Below are positions 46,252 through 56,294 of a stretch of DNA of 64,000 nt, in pieces. The first letter of the stretch is position 1; each line of letters begins with the position of its first letter. This DNA is from Ctena decussata (lineage: Eukaryota > Mollusca > Bivalvia > Lucinida > Lucinidae): contig OZ022498.1 of NCBI GenBank assembly GCA_963989385.1, forward strand, positions 102,657,298 through 102,721,297, given 5' to 3'. The position numbers and the translations under genes are program-made. A model generated the notes under the pieces. It ran no database searches and had not been told where the DNA came from. It saw only the letters and a list, made by a program, of their open reading frames with translations.

Positions 46252-46712
46252 AGGTCATTTTCTTTTAACAGCGAAATTTGGATACCGTACATATTGTTTT
46301 ACAGTATTAACATTTGCTCCGGTCTGTCCATTCATCACGCATGGTGATAAATAGAGTTAGTGTAAACCTCCTGCAATTTCCAGTGGAATTGTTTACAAAC
46401 TTTGTACACATGTTGTGGACATAATACAGAATGTGCTTTAATTAATATGGCTTTTTGATGACCATAAAATTAATTTTTATGGAATTAGAATCCTTGGAAC
46501 ATAGTTGCTTTGCGCAACTTTTCTTCTTATTATGTACTATAGCAATTTTGTCAGAATATTTAGGGGTTGTATGGTAATTTGGGCAATGAAGTTACGAAGA
46601 TAACAATTGTGCATTTATCTTGATTATAAATATAGCTGTTACATGTGGTATTATGGCTTCTCATCAAAACTACTAATTGATGGAGTAAAGTTTTGTTGAG
46701 TTATCTGGCCCA

Positions 46713-46848
46713 GAGGCTATAAAACTTGAGACTATTCTCAAACTCAAAATAAAGCTCACTGATTGGCTGCTTCCGAGCACATGCTCGGAAGCAGCCAATC
46801 AGTGTGCTTTATTTTGAGTTTGAGATTAGTCTCAAGTTTTATAACCTT
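46713..46848. mobile_element. Near-perfect hairpin MITE, GAGGTTATAAAACTTGAG family, copy 3
   Basis: Arms ctataaaacttgagactatt / agtctcaagttttataacct; centre ctgcttccgagcacatgctc then ggaagcag. It lies about 97 nt before exon 12. Confidence 0.9.
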
Positions 46849-46945
46849 GAACACTGGTTTAGCTATGTAAGTAATATAGGGGCTTCATTGTGACAACAGG
46901 CAAGAGACACAGTGTTTCATGAGCTTATTGTTTATTTTACAACAG

Positions 46946-47092
46946 GCCATATCAGGAAAGGGAATAGACAGACACTTACTAGGCTTGAAGTTGACGGCAA
47001 TAGAGCACAACATTGATATTCCTGAGTCTCAGAACGTGTTTCTGGATCCTGCCTACAGTGTTAGTGGCACATGGAGACTCTCTACTAGTCAG
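46946..47092 (+). CDS. CRAT: CRAT exon 12 (STS motif)
   Basis: Encodes residues 501-549, AISGKGIDRHLLGLKLTAIE through WRLSTSQ. Arg509 in DRHLLGLK corresponds to Arg518 of the mammalian carnitine site. SerThrSer 546-548 is the conserved STS motif that stabilises the reaction intermediate. The segment is three residues longer than in human CRAT. Acceptor ttttacaacag, donor CAG|GTAAAT. Confidence 0.94.
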
Positions 47093-47689
47093 GTAAATTT
47101 TCTGCTCTAGACTGTCTTACAAATCTGTGTGTTAAGATACTAGATACTAGACAGAAAAGGTACCCTACAACACCCAGCCTAATTCTTAATCTTTGGACTT
47201 TACTTATATTCGAAATTGTTTTATATCTCAAGAGGGAATAATGATTTTATAGATTGAATTTTCCTGAATGAGACAGACATATATAAGGATTATTTCATAA
47301 TCATAGCAATTTACCAAGATCTCCAACTTTTTTAAGAAAACATTCAGGAAAACTCTTTGTCTTTGGTTCTCTCGACTCTATGCTGTGGAAGCTATGAAAT
47401 TTAACATTAGACTGAAAGATTGCTGTAACATATGCCTTTCATATGGGCATTCTCTATTTATAAAGTCTTTATGGAGCATTGAGATAATAAACGGTTTCGA
47501 ATATGTGCTGTTCAAAGGTTAGTACTGTACACATAAGGCTGGGAAGGGTGTACAAATGCTGAATTAAAATATTTATTAAAAAAAAAGTTTGAAAAAATTA
47601 ATTCAGTTTTGGACACTGTATGACCTTGCAGACTTGATAGTGAAATGGACATAGCTTTGTTACCACCTCAGCCAGAAGGTCTAGGCCCC
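47093..47689. other. Intron 12, unassigned sequence
   Basis: AT-rich, no recognisable gene or repeat terminus. Confidence 0.4.
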
Positions 47690-47825
47690 GAGGTTATAAA
47701 ACTTAAGTACATTCTCAAACTCAAAATGAAGCAAGCTGATTGGCTGCTTCTGAGCACATGCTCAGAAGCAGCCAATCAGCGTGCTTTATTTTGAGTTTGA
47801 GATCATACTCAAGTTTTATAACCTC
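47690..47825. mobile_element. Near-perfect hairpin MITE, GAGGTTATAAAACTTGAG family, copy 4
   Basis: gaggttataaaacttaagta / tactcaagttttataacctc with centre gctgcttctgagcacatgct. Confidence 0.9.
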
Positions 47826-47948
47826 AGACCCCGGCTTTTTGTTTAGACACCTGTTCCAAAACTCCCCAATTTAGGTGTATGGATACACCTTTATACTTCA
47901 GTGATTATAGCTGTGTTAAAATAATATGAAACAGGTCTTGTACATCAG

Positions 47949-48107
47949 TGCTTCAGGTAAGAAGGGATAATTTAAGGATAATTTTGCATATTTCTCCATA
48001 AAAGTGAGACAGTTCTAATGAGGGGTCACAACATATGTTTTTGTTGAGAATTAAAAAAGATTATCTCCGAATTATCCTCTAAAACCCACTTGATCTGGAA
48101 CTGTACA
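47949..48107. mobile_element. Degenerate TCCAGATAAG-family MITE
   Basis: Starts cagtgcttcaggtaagaagg, contains gtgagacagttctaatgagg and ggtcacaacatatgtttttg, and ends cttgatctggaactgtaca. The left half is shortened. Confidence 0.65.
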
Positions 48108-48419
48108 TAAAATCATTTAATCAGACACTACATGTTCACTTAGTTATGTCACAAGACTTTACAACACTGTTTGTGACTCCATTATTTTTGGGGGTGTAGC
48201 TATTGTCAGTTTTTGGCACAAAAATACATGTGCAGAGAAAAATCTTCATACGATAAACAGAATCTAACACTTATGGCAATTTCATATATGAAATTAATCA
48301 AACTTAAGTAAGGCTTGTTTCAGAAAGTTCATATGAAATGGCCACTCATATGAGCTCTCTATTTATCCAAAAATTTGAACAGATTCATTTTAATACATGT
48401 ATCTGGCTTTGTTTTAAGT

Positions 48420-51400
48420 TGATTTGGCACACTTTCAGGGGAGGCAACTCTTCCATTTTCACTTTTGCCTCCCTTTTTAGCTCACCTGAGCACGAAGTGC
48501 TCAGGATGCGCTTTTGGGATACCCTGATGTCCGTCGACCGTCCGGACGGACGTCCGGACAGACGTCCGTCAACTTTTGCTTGTGTACACTCTAGCGGGCA
48601 CAGTTTCGATCCAATCTTTATGAAACTTTGTCAGAATGTTAGTCTTTATAAAATCTAGGCCAAGTTCGAAACTGGGTCATGTCGGGTCAAAAACTAGGTC
48701 ACTAGGTCAAATCTTAGAAAAACCTTGTGTACGCTCTAGAGGAAAAATTTTTTATCCAAAGTTCATGAAACTTTGTCAGAATGTTTATCCTCATAGTATC
48801 TAGGATAAGTTCGAAACTGGGTCACGTCGGGTCTAAAACTAGGTCACTAGGTCAAATCATAGAAAAACCTTGTGTACGCTCTAGAGGACACAGTTTTGAT
48901 TCCATCTTTATGAAACTTTGTCAGAATGTTTATCTCCATAAAATCTAGGCCAAGTTCGAAACTGGGTCATGTCGGGTCAAAAACTAGGTCACTAGGTCAA
49001 ATCTTAGAAAAACCTTGTGTACGCTCTAGAGGGCACAGTTTTCATCCAAAGTTCATGAAACTTTGTCAGAATGTTTATCCTCATAGTATATAAGATAAGT
49101 TCGAAACTGGGTCACGTCGGGTCTAAAACTAGGTCACTAGGTCAAATCATAGAAAAACCTTGTGTATGCACTAGAGGACACAGTTTTGATTCCATCTTTA
49201 TGAAACTTTGTCAGAATGTTTATCTCCATAAAATCTAGGCCAAGTTCGAAACTGGGTCATGTCGGGTCAAAAACTAGGTCACTAGGTCAAATCTTAGAAA
49301 AACCTTGTGTACGCTCTAGAGGGCACAGTTTTGATCCAAAGTTCATGAAACTTTGTCAGAATGTTTATTCTCATAGTATCTAGGACAAGTTCGAAACTGA
49401 GTCACGTCGGGTCTAAAACTAGGTCACTAGGTCAAATCATAGAAAAACCTTGTGTACGCTGTAGAGGACACAGTTTTGATCCAGTCTTTATGAAACTTTG
49501 TCAGAATGTTTATCTCCATAAAGCCTAGGCCAAGTTCGAAACTGGGTCATGTCGGGTCAAAAACTAGGTAACTAGGTCAAATCTTAGAAAAACCTTGTGT
49601 ACGCTCTAGAAGGCACAGTTTTGATCCAAAGTTCATGAAACTCAATCAGAAAGTTTATACTTATAATATCTAGGATAAATTTGAAACTGGGTCACGTCCG
49701 GTCAAAAACTAGGTCACTAGGTCAAATCATAGATAAAACCTTGTGTATGCTCTAGAGGACACAGTTTTGATCCAATCTTTATGAAACATTGTCAGGATAT
49801 TATCTCTATAAACTCTAGGCCAAGTTTGAAACTGGGTCTTGTTGGGTCAAAAACTAGGTCACTAGGTCAAATCTTAGAAAAGCCTTGTGTACGCTCTACA
49901 AGGCACAGTTTTGATCCAAAGTTCATGAAACTTTGTCAGAATGTTTATCCTCATAATATGTAGGACAAGTTTGAAACTGGGTCATGTCGGGTCCAAAACT
50001 AGGTCACTAGGTCAAATCATAGAAAAACCTTGTGTACGCTCTAGAGGACACAGTTTTGATCCAAAGTTCATGAAACTTTGTCAGAATGTTTATCCTCATT
50101 ATATGTAGGATAAGTTTGAAACTGGGTCATGTCGGGTCAAAAACTTGGTCACTAGGTCAAATCTTAGAAAAACCTTGTGTACGCTCTAGAAGGCACAGTT
50201 TTCATTCAAAGTTCATGAAACTTTGTCAGAATGTTTATCCTCATAATATCTAGAACATGTTTGAAACTGGGTCACGTCGGGTCAAAAACTAGGTCACTAG
50301 GTCAAATCATAGAAAAACCTTGTGTACGCTCTAGAGGACACAGTTTTGATCCAAACTTTATGAAACATTGTCAGAATGTTTATCTCCACAAACTCTGGGC
50401 CAAGCTAGAAACTGGGTCATGTCGAGTCATAAACTAGGTCACTAGGTCAAATCTTAGAAAAACCTTGTGTGCGCTCTAGAAGGCACAGTTTTGATCCAAA
50501 GTTCATGAAACTTTGTCAGAATGTTTATCCTCATAATATGTAGGATAAGTTTGAAACTGGGTCATGTCGGGTCGAAAAGTAGGTCACTAGGTCAAATCAT
50601 AGAAAAACCTTGTGTACGCTCTAGAGGACACAGTTTTGATCTAATCTTTATGAAACTTTGTCAGAATGTTTATCTTCATAAACTCTCGGCCAAATTTGAA
50701 AGTAGGTCATGTCGTGTTGAAAACTAGGTCACTAGGTCAAATCTTAGAAAAACGTTGTGTAAGCACTAGAAGGCATAGTTTTGATCCAATCTTCATGAAA
50801 CTATGTCAAAATGTTTATTGTCCATATATCTAAGCCCCCTATGAAACTGAGTCATGTCGGCTCAAGGTCAAATCTTAGAAAAACTTTGTGTACACCCTAG
50901 AGGGCACAGTTTTGATCCAATCTTCATGAAACTCTGTCAGAATGTTTATCTTAATGAAATCTAGGTAAAGTTTGAAACTGGGTCGTGTCGGGTCAAAAAC
51001 TTGGTCACTAGGTCAAATATAAGAACGACCTTGTATACGCTCCAGAGGGCACAGTTTTGATCCAATCTCAATGAAACTGTGTCAGAATGTTTATTCTTAC
51101 AATATCCAGGCCGAGTTTGAAACTGGGTCGTGTCGGGTCAAAAACTTGGTCACTAGGTCAAATATAAGAATGACCTTGTATACGCTCCAGAGGGCACAGT
51201 TTTGATCCAATCTCAATGAAACTGTGTCAGAATGTTTATTCTTACAATATCCAGGCCAAGTTTGAAACTGGGTCATGTCGGGTCAAAAACTAGGTCAAAT
51301 GTTAGTATGGTAAAAACTCTTATAAATCTTCACCAGAGCCAGTGAACTGATTACTGCTCAGGTGAGCGATTCAGGGCCACCATGGCCCTCTTGTTAATAT

Positions 51401-51573
51401 GAGTCGACTCTTACAGGAAAGAATTTGGTCCTCTAGGAGCAAATTCTTTCCTTTAAGAGTAGACTTCTATATGGAAGGGCTTTGCCCCACAGGGAAGCAA
51501 ACAGGAAGTCGCATAAGTAGTTTCCTTTCGAAACAAATGTTGAAAAACATAGGGTGTACCCATACTCCATAAA
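48420..51573. mobile_element. CTCTTAAAGGAAAG-family MITE split by a Helentron-like element
   Basis: Bases 48425-48475 (caggggaggcaactcttcca ttttcacttttgcctccc) and 51396-51573 (gagtcgactcttacaggaaa gaatttgg, hairpin, caaacaggaagtcgcat) are the two halves of one MITE; the sequence between is the 48474-51394 element. Confidence 0.65.
48474..51394 (+). mobile_element. Helentron-like element, TCACCTGAGC family, ~19 units of ~143 bp
   Basis: The 5' end is tttttagctcacctgagcac with hairpin cctgagc-acgaa-gtgctcagg and the palindromic gtccggacggacgtccggac. Units share gaaactttgtcagaatgttt and aaaaactaggtcactaggtc. The 3' end is caggtgagcgattcagggcc then accatggccctcttgtt. The same family ends at 4187. 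Confidence 0.8.
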
Positions 51574-51722
51574 AAGCTGCTGATGGCGTTACAGACAGTG
51601 TAGATCCTGATTACGGCACTTCTTGAGAATCAGTTTGATGGGAATTTACTGTTTAATCAGGGTTTTTTTGTGCCAATATGTAGAGTTATTATGGTTCATG
51701 TTTTTGTTTTGATTTCTTCCAG

Positions 51723-51941
51723 GTCCCCGCAAAATTTCCGTCACTCCTATTCTTTGGTCCAGTAGTACCCGATGGCTACGGAATATGTTATAATCCCCAG
51801 GAGAGAGAACTTTTGATTGGCGTGTCATCGTATAGTAGTTGTTCTGATACTGTGTCCGCCACGGACATGGCAGATTCTATAAGAGACAGTTTACTATCTA
51901 TGAGAGATGTGCTCGCAGCAACGATGAAATCTAATTTGTGA
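51723..51941 (+). CDS. CRAT: CRAT exon 13 (C-terminal exon with stop)
   Basis: Encodes residues 550-621 and a TGA stop. VPAKF..LLFFGPVVPDGYG then CYNPQERELLIGVSSYSSC matches the end of CRAT. Leu558 occupies the place of Met564, which limits acyl-chain length in mammalian CRAT. The protein ends KSNL, whereas human CRAT ends AKL, a peroxisomal targeting signal. Acceptor gatttcttccag. No poly(A) signal lies close behind; the first clear AATAAA I noticed is near 53320, so the 3' UTR end is unresolved. Confidence 0.94.
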   Translation, partial: VPAKFPSLLFFGPVVPDGYGICYNPQERELLIGVSSYSSCSDTVSATDMADSIRDSLLSMRDVLAATMKSNL

Positions 51942-52075
51942 TATATATACAGTGTAGTGTGGAATTATTATTTGTTTGTTACAGGACAGTGCTCAGGGGG
52001 AGGGATTGAAATAATGTTATGAGGACTTGTTGGCCTGATCACTTAGGCAATGGGGTTCTAACCAAAAGTCAAAGT

Positions 52076-52360
52076 TAAGTTGTATAGGTATACATCCATG
52101 TTTTTCAGCTATATTTACAAAGGGGAAAAACTTTTGGGACATCCTGTTTTCTTATTTCTGGACAAAAAAGTCTTTCTAATATGGGATCGACTCTTAAAGG
52201 AAAGAATTTGCTCAGCCCAGCTGAGCAAATTCTTTCCTTTTAGAGTTGACCCCTATGTATCTGAGAAAATTCTTTCCTTAAAGAGTTGACCCCTATTTAG
52301 AAGGGATACAAAATGGAAAATTGCAGAGTTGCTTCCCCTAAAAGAGTACCCATGCACCTC
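52076..52360. mobile_element. CTCTTAAAGGAAAG-family MITE in the CRAT 3' flank
   Basis: Hairpin cgactcttaaaggaaagaat / attctttccttttagagttg around ctcagcccagctgag, followed by a second copy of the right arm (attctttccttaaagagttg). Confidence 0.75.
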
Positions 52361-53011
52361 AAACTCCCCTATATGAAAATACAGTAAGAGCTTTAGCAAT
52401 TACTAAAGTGCTGGCATTAGCTTGGGCATGTCTTTAGCTCACCCCTTTAAGAAAGTGTTTTGTAATCCAGGGAACCAAACTGAAAGTCTGTTTTCTGTTG
52501 TTTAAAACATGGCAGACGCACCTTGAAGTTGTAGCTGGTGATTGGGTTGTATCATAGGTCTTCAGTACCCAGGATGAAGACTGTATACAAAAACAGTGAG
52601 AAAGGAAAGCAATGCGATTGCACACAGTTTAAATGTTTAAACATACCGGAGCTTATTGCTTGCACAAAAAGACTTCTTGCAATTTTATGTCTTTTTCAAC
52701 ATTATTTCAGTCATATCAGGATGATGGGAGGGTGATAATGGAAGGCCCTGTGCTATGGAACCTGGTTTACGGTCAGAAATACTGGGATGAGAAATTTTGA
52801 TCAGTCAGCAAATATGTATCAAACACAGTCAGAAGATCATGAAAATGGTTGCTAAAATTTTATCTGATGATTGAATGATTCTTATTGGACAAAATGACTA
52901 ATGAATAGAACAGCGACTATAGCCGCAGCATTAGCCACAAGCAAAGTAGACCCAGGAAGTCAAAGATGTTGTTTCCCTGTTGTAAACAAGGTGGAAGAAC
53001 AGTGAGGTGTA

Positions 53012-53310
53012 CCCATATACCTTGAGCCGGGCCGGGTAGCGCAATCGGTAGGGCACCTGACTCGTAAGTCAGAGGTCCTGGGTTCGAATCCCGGTCTGGC
53101 CACATACTTTCGTTTCTCCTTCCGCTGATTCAAGAAGGGCAGTTGTCAGTTACTGGCGAAAGTATGTGCACTTAGTACTGGTTAACCGCTTAGGAGGTCT
53201 AAGCTTGCCCAGGAATAGTGTGGTTAGGTTAACTGACCGTCCCGACATGACCTTAGTTGTTTACCGTGGATGTTAAGCATCAAATCAACCAACCAACCCA
53301 TATACCTTGA
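53012..53310 (+). mobile_element. Full-length tRNA-derived SINE, 271 bp, with 14-bp target duplication
   Basis: The insert is 53026-53296. The tRNA-like head spans ~53032-53102 with A-box tagcgcaatcggtaggg and B-box ggttcgaatcc. The anticodon arm ctgactcgtaagtcag has a Thr(CGT)-like triplet but an extra base, so the loop cannot be 7 nt. A conserved central domain (cccaggaatagtgtggttag, gttaactgaccgtcccgaca) and an aaccaacc tail follow. cccatataccttga lies at 53012-53025 and 53297-53310. 5'-truncated or tail-only relatives are at 7138 and 2737. Confidence 0.9.
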
Positions 53311-54140
53311 TTTGCTATGGAATAAATATGGAAAAGGAACTTATGACAATGTCTCTCTTTGCTTTACTTTAGATTGTTTAAAACATATGTGATATTTACT
53401 GAAATTGTATTTATTTTCATAATTTATAAATTAAGTTGTTTCAGACAACTTAGCAGGTGTTTGTGTCTTTGTGTTCCTCTATTCTTCATCTTTGTTGCTT
53501 GAGATTAAAGTTCCTGCAAACAAGATGAGTATAAACCTCATGAGTATACTTATCATTTGTTGACACCCCCTCCCCCTTCCCAATGAGAAGGACGGCAAAA
53601 CTGAACATAGCAGAGTCTCATCCTTGAAAGTTTACCCATTCACCAAAGTTGCTCTGATATGTAAACTTTTTGACAAACATATTACTTTGTTTTAATGCAA
53701 AAATGATAATGGCAGAGTTGCTTCTCTTGAAAGTATACCCATCCACTTTAATAAATCACAATGCACAGTTAGTTATAGGTATATAGTTATGGCTTAAAGA
53801 AAATGTTTAGCATTCAGTGGATGTTGTTTTTTTTTAAATATGATGGGTGGGGTAAGAAAATTATCAATAGTGTTGTCCAGACAAAGACTAGGAAATCACA
53901 GGCCGGTTTCTAGATTATTCGTGTCTCATTCAATGCAAGCCTTGTATGAAAATAAATAATCTAGAAACTGGCTTCTTTATCTTGGCAAAAACCCCATCAT
54001 AGATTCTATTAAAAAAAACAATGTTTCGCACACGTGTGTTTGAGCTGTCTCAGTATGTCAGTTATGGCTTAATATAAGCAATTAATATTAATTGCAAGAT
54101 TTTAATTTATTGCATGCAAAAGAAATCGACTGTAATTGTT
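53311..54140. other. 3' flank of CRAT, mostly unassigned
   Basis: Contains AATAAA near 53320, which could serve as a distal CRAT poly(A) signal, a piece of the CTCTTAAAGG MITE flank (53590-53750) and an imperfect inverted repeat ccggtttctagattattcgt / aataatctagaaactggctt at 53903-53973. Confidence 0.4.
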
Positions 54141-54142
54141 TA

Positions 54143-54495
54143 GTGTTCCAGATAAGGAAAATGTTGGAGGATAATTCTGACGTAATTTTTGCCTACCCTA
54201 AAGTGCTTAAGTATTGGGACACCCAAAAACCATTTATTTTCCATTTGTCCCAGTGCAGACTCAGATTAGCCTGGGTGGATGCCCAAGCTCATCTGAGTCT
54301 GCACTGGGACAAATGGAAAATTAATGATTTTTGGATGTCCCAATATTTAAGCATATTAGGATATTTTCAAAATGTTGTGATCCCTCATTACTACCCTCTC
54401 ACCAAACTGGTTATAATGATGAGTCACAACATACGTTTTTATTATTATTTAAGAAAAAAAATATCATGAAATAATCTTTTCATATGAAGCTGTGA
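54143..54495. mobile_element. Triple nest: TCCAGATAAG MITE > GTATTGGGACAC hairpin > TGAGCC-MITE core
   Basis: Outer: gtgttccagataaggaaaat and cacaacatacgttttta. Middle: tgcttaagtattgggacacc (from ~54208) and tgtcccaatatttaagca. Inner, ~54254-54310: gtgcagactcagattagcct, gggtggatgcccaagctcat, ctgagtctgcac. Confidence 0.65.
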
Positions 54496-54504
54496 GTACT
54501 GACT

Positions 54505-54655
54505 AGTGCAGGCACTTGTTTCATACAATATGAGCCAATCATACCCTTTACACTATTGTGTATAGGGTTATGAGTGGCTCATATTGTATGAAAAATAGTG
54601 TATAGGGTATGAGTGGCTTATATTGTATGAAACGAGTGCCTATACTGACTAGGCA
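54505..54655. repeat. Inverted plus direct repeat
   Basis: gcacttgtttcatacaatat is inverted to atattgtatgaaacgagtgc. Inside, agtggctcatattgtatgaa and agtggcttatattgtatgaa form a direct repeat with tgtatagggtatgagtgg. Confidence 0.7.
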
Positions 54656-55109
54656 TGAAATGTCACTGTTGATTTCTGATAAGCTGTAAGAGATGTAGAA
54701 AGCATGCATAAGGTGAAGTTAACATGTCAGAATTATTAATACGCAATAAGTACATTGAAAGCAGAAGCTGCCTGAAAAAGAAGAAGAATACTTTGTTATC
54801 AAATAACAGAAGTGAGAAGGGTGATCAATGATAGGATTTAGACCTCAACAAGGAAATTTCAGGCTCATTTTCAGATTATTTAAATCTCTTTGTCAACCCT
54901 CGCATGATGAAATAAGAAGGCTTAGATTTCCTTGCCTCAGTTTAACCCCAGTCATAGAATCTATTAGAGTTTGTATGATTTTTGTACCCACTTTTGAAGT
55001 GTGGATTATATTTCTATGATTTAAATATACATTATCAAAGAAACAACTCTTCTTGTCATTTTAACAGACCTTATACAAATATCAGACTTTTCCATGACAA
55101 GACCTTGTA

Positions 55110-55335
55110 AGGTGTAAAATACAATGACAGTTTTTTGTCATTTTTTCAAAGGGATACAATTATTGTGACATTTTATTTGCTTCCCTGAATAAAAATACTT
55201 TATAAAGGATCTAGGATATGCAAAAAGGCATGCAACCTTAAAGCATCATCAAGAATTTTATCTCTTAGACACAAGTTCTTTCCTTTACCACTTGATCCCA
55301 TTTAGCTGGGAGGTAAAAATGAAAATGGCAGAGAA
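55110..55335. mobile_element. Degenerate CTCTTAAAGGAAAG-family MITE
   Basis: Left tttgtcattttttcaaaggg, right tttagctgggaggtaaaaat then gaaaatggcagag; the central hairpin is eroded. Confidence 0.5.
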
Positions 55336-55392
55336 CAATCCTTGTTTCCAATTATCGTATTTATTGCACATATGTGAAATTATTGACATATA

Positions 55393-55610
55393 TGAGCCCT
55401 GACATGACAAAACCAATAAAGTGGTTATGCAACCAGTGCAGTCTCATATCAGCCTGGGCATCTGCCTTGACTGATCAGAGGTGGTTTAGACCCTTAGCTA
55501 CCCTTTAAGTGCTTAGTAAAGAGTCTGATCAGACTGAGCAGATGCCCAGGCTGATGTGAGCATGTGCTGGGTGCACAGCCACTTAATTGGTTTTCTTGTG
55601 TCGTGGCTCA
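55393..55610. mobile_element. Palindromic MITE, TGAGCC family, internally deleted
   Basis: Left tgagccctgacatgacaaaa, right ggttttcttgtgtcgtggct then ca. Confidence 0.85.
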
Positions 55611-56059
55611 GTTATGTAGATTTACCGCAGTTGGTGTGGGTTTGAATCTTGTCCCTAAGCCACACACAGAATGTCACTCAGAAGTCACTTGATAGTGTAT
55701 AATTGGCCAATGCAACTACAACTTAGCACGTGACATAGTTCCTCAAACAAAATCCACATGCATAAGTTTGTGATTTTACCCTACAGGCGATGGAGGGATG
55801 TATACCTGTTTAAAGTAATGTATTCAGAACTTTTATTGTTATTCGGAAAGTGAATTGGTACTTCTTTATTTCTCTACTATATAGTATGATTACATATAGC
55901 CTTCTTAACCCTCCCATGATCCCATGGATGTAAATGTCTCAAAATATTAAGAAACATAAATTATAAACAGTGGTTGTACCCGAAAAATTTGAAAATATAG
56001 GCAAATGTCAGGGAATTGTCCGGATTTTGAAAATTTGAAGTTCAAGGCCAGATAATAAA

Positions 56060-56294
56060 TGAGCCGCGACACGAGAAAACCAACATTGTGGTTGTGTGCC
56101 CAGCGCAGAGTCAGATCAGCCTGGGCATCTGCCCAGTCTGATCAGAGTCTTCACTGTCCGCATGAAGGTAGCTTAGACCCTTAGCTACCCTTTTAGCAGT
56201 TAGGGAAGACTCTGCTCAGACTAGGCAGATGCCCAGGCCGACTTGAGTCTGCGCTGGGCGCACAACCACTTTGTTTTTCTCGTGTCGCGGCTCA
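56060..56294. mobile_element. Palindromic MITE, TGAGCC family
   Basis: Left tgagccgcgacacgagaaaa, right gtttttctcgtgtcgcggct then ca. Confidence 0.92.

Larger units (their letters stand above)
44964..46306. mobile_element. TIR MITE, TACTGTAAAACACTT family, copy 2, split by a 999-bp element
   Basis: tactgtaaaacacttatttt at the left, atattgttttacagta at the right, with the same internal hairpin cgtcgatgaggcgattctaa as copy 1. The 45247-46245 insertion separates its halves. Confidence 0.75.

Noticed and set aside
53032..53103. A functional tRNA-Thr(CGT) gene
   Set aside because: The boxes are good, but the anticodon arm has an extra base, the acceptor stem relies on G-T pairs, and the segment is the head of a SINE flanked by a 14-bp target duplication.
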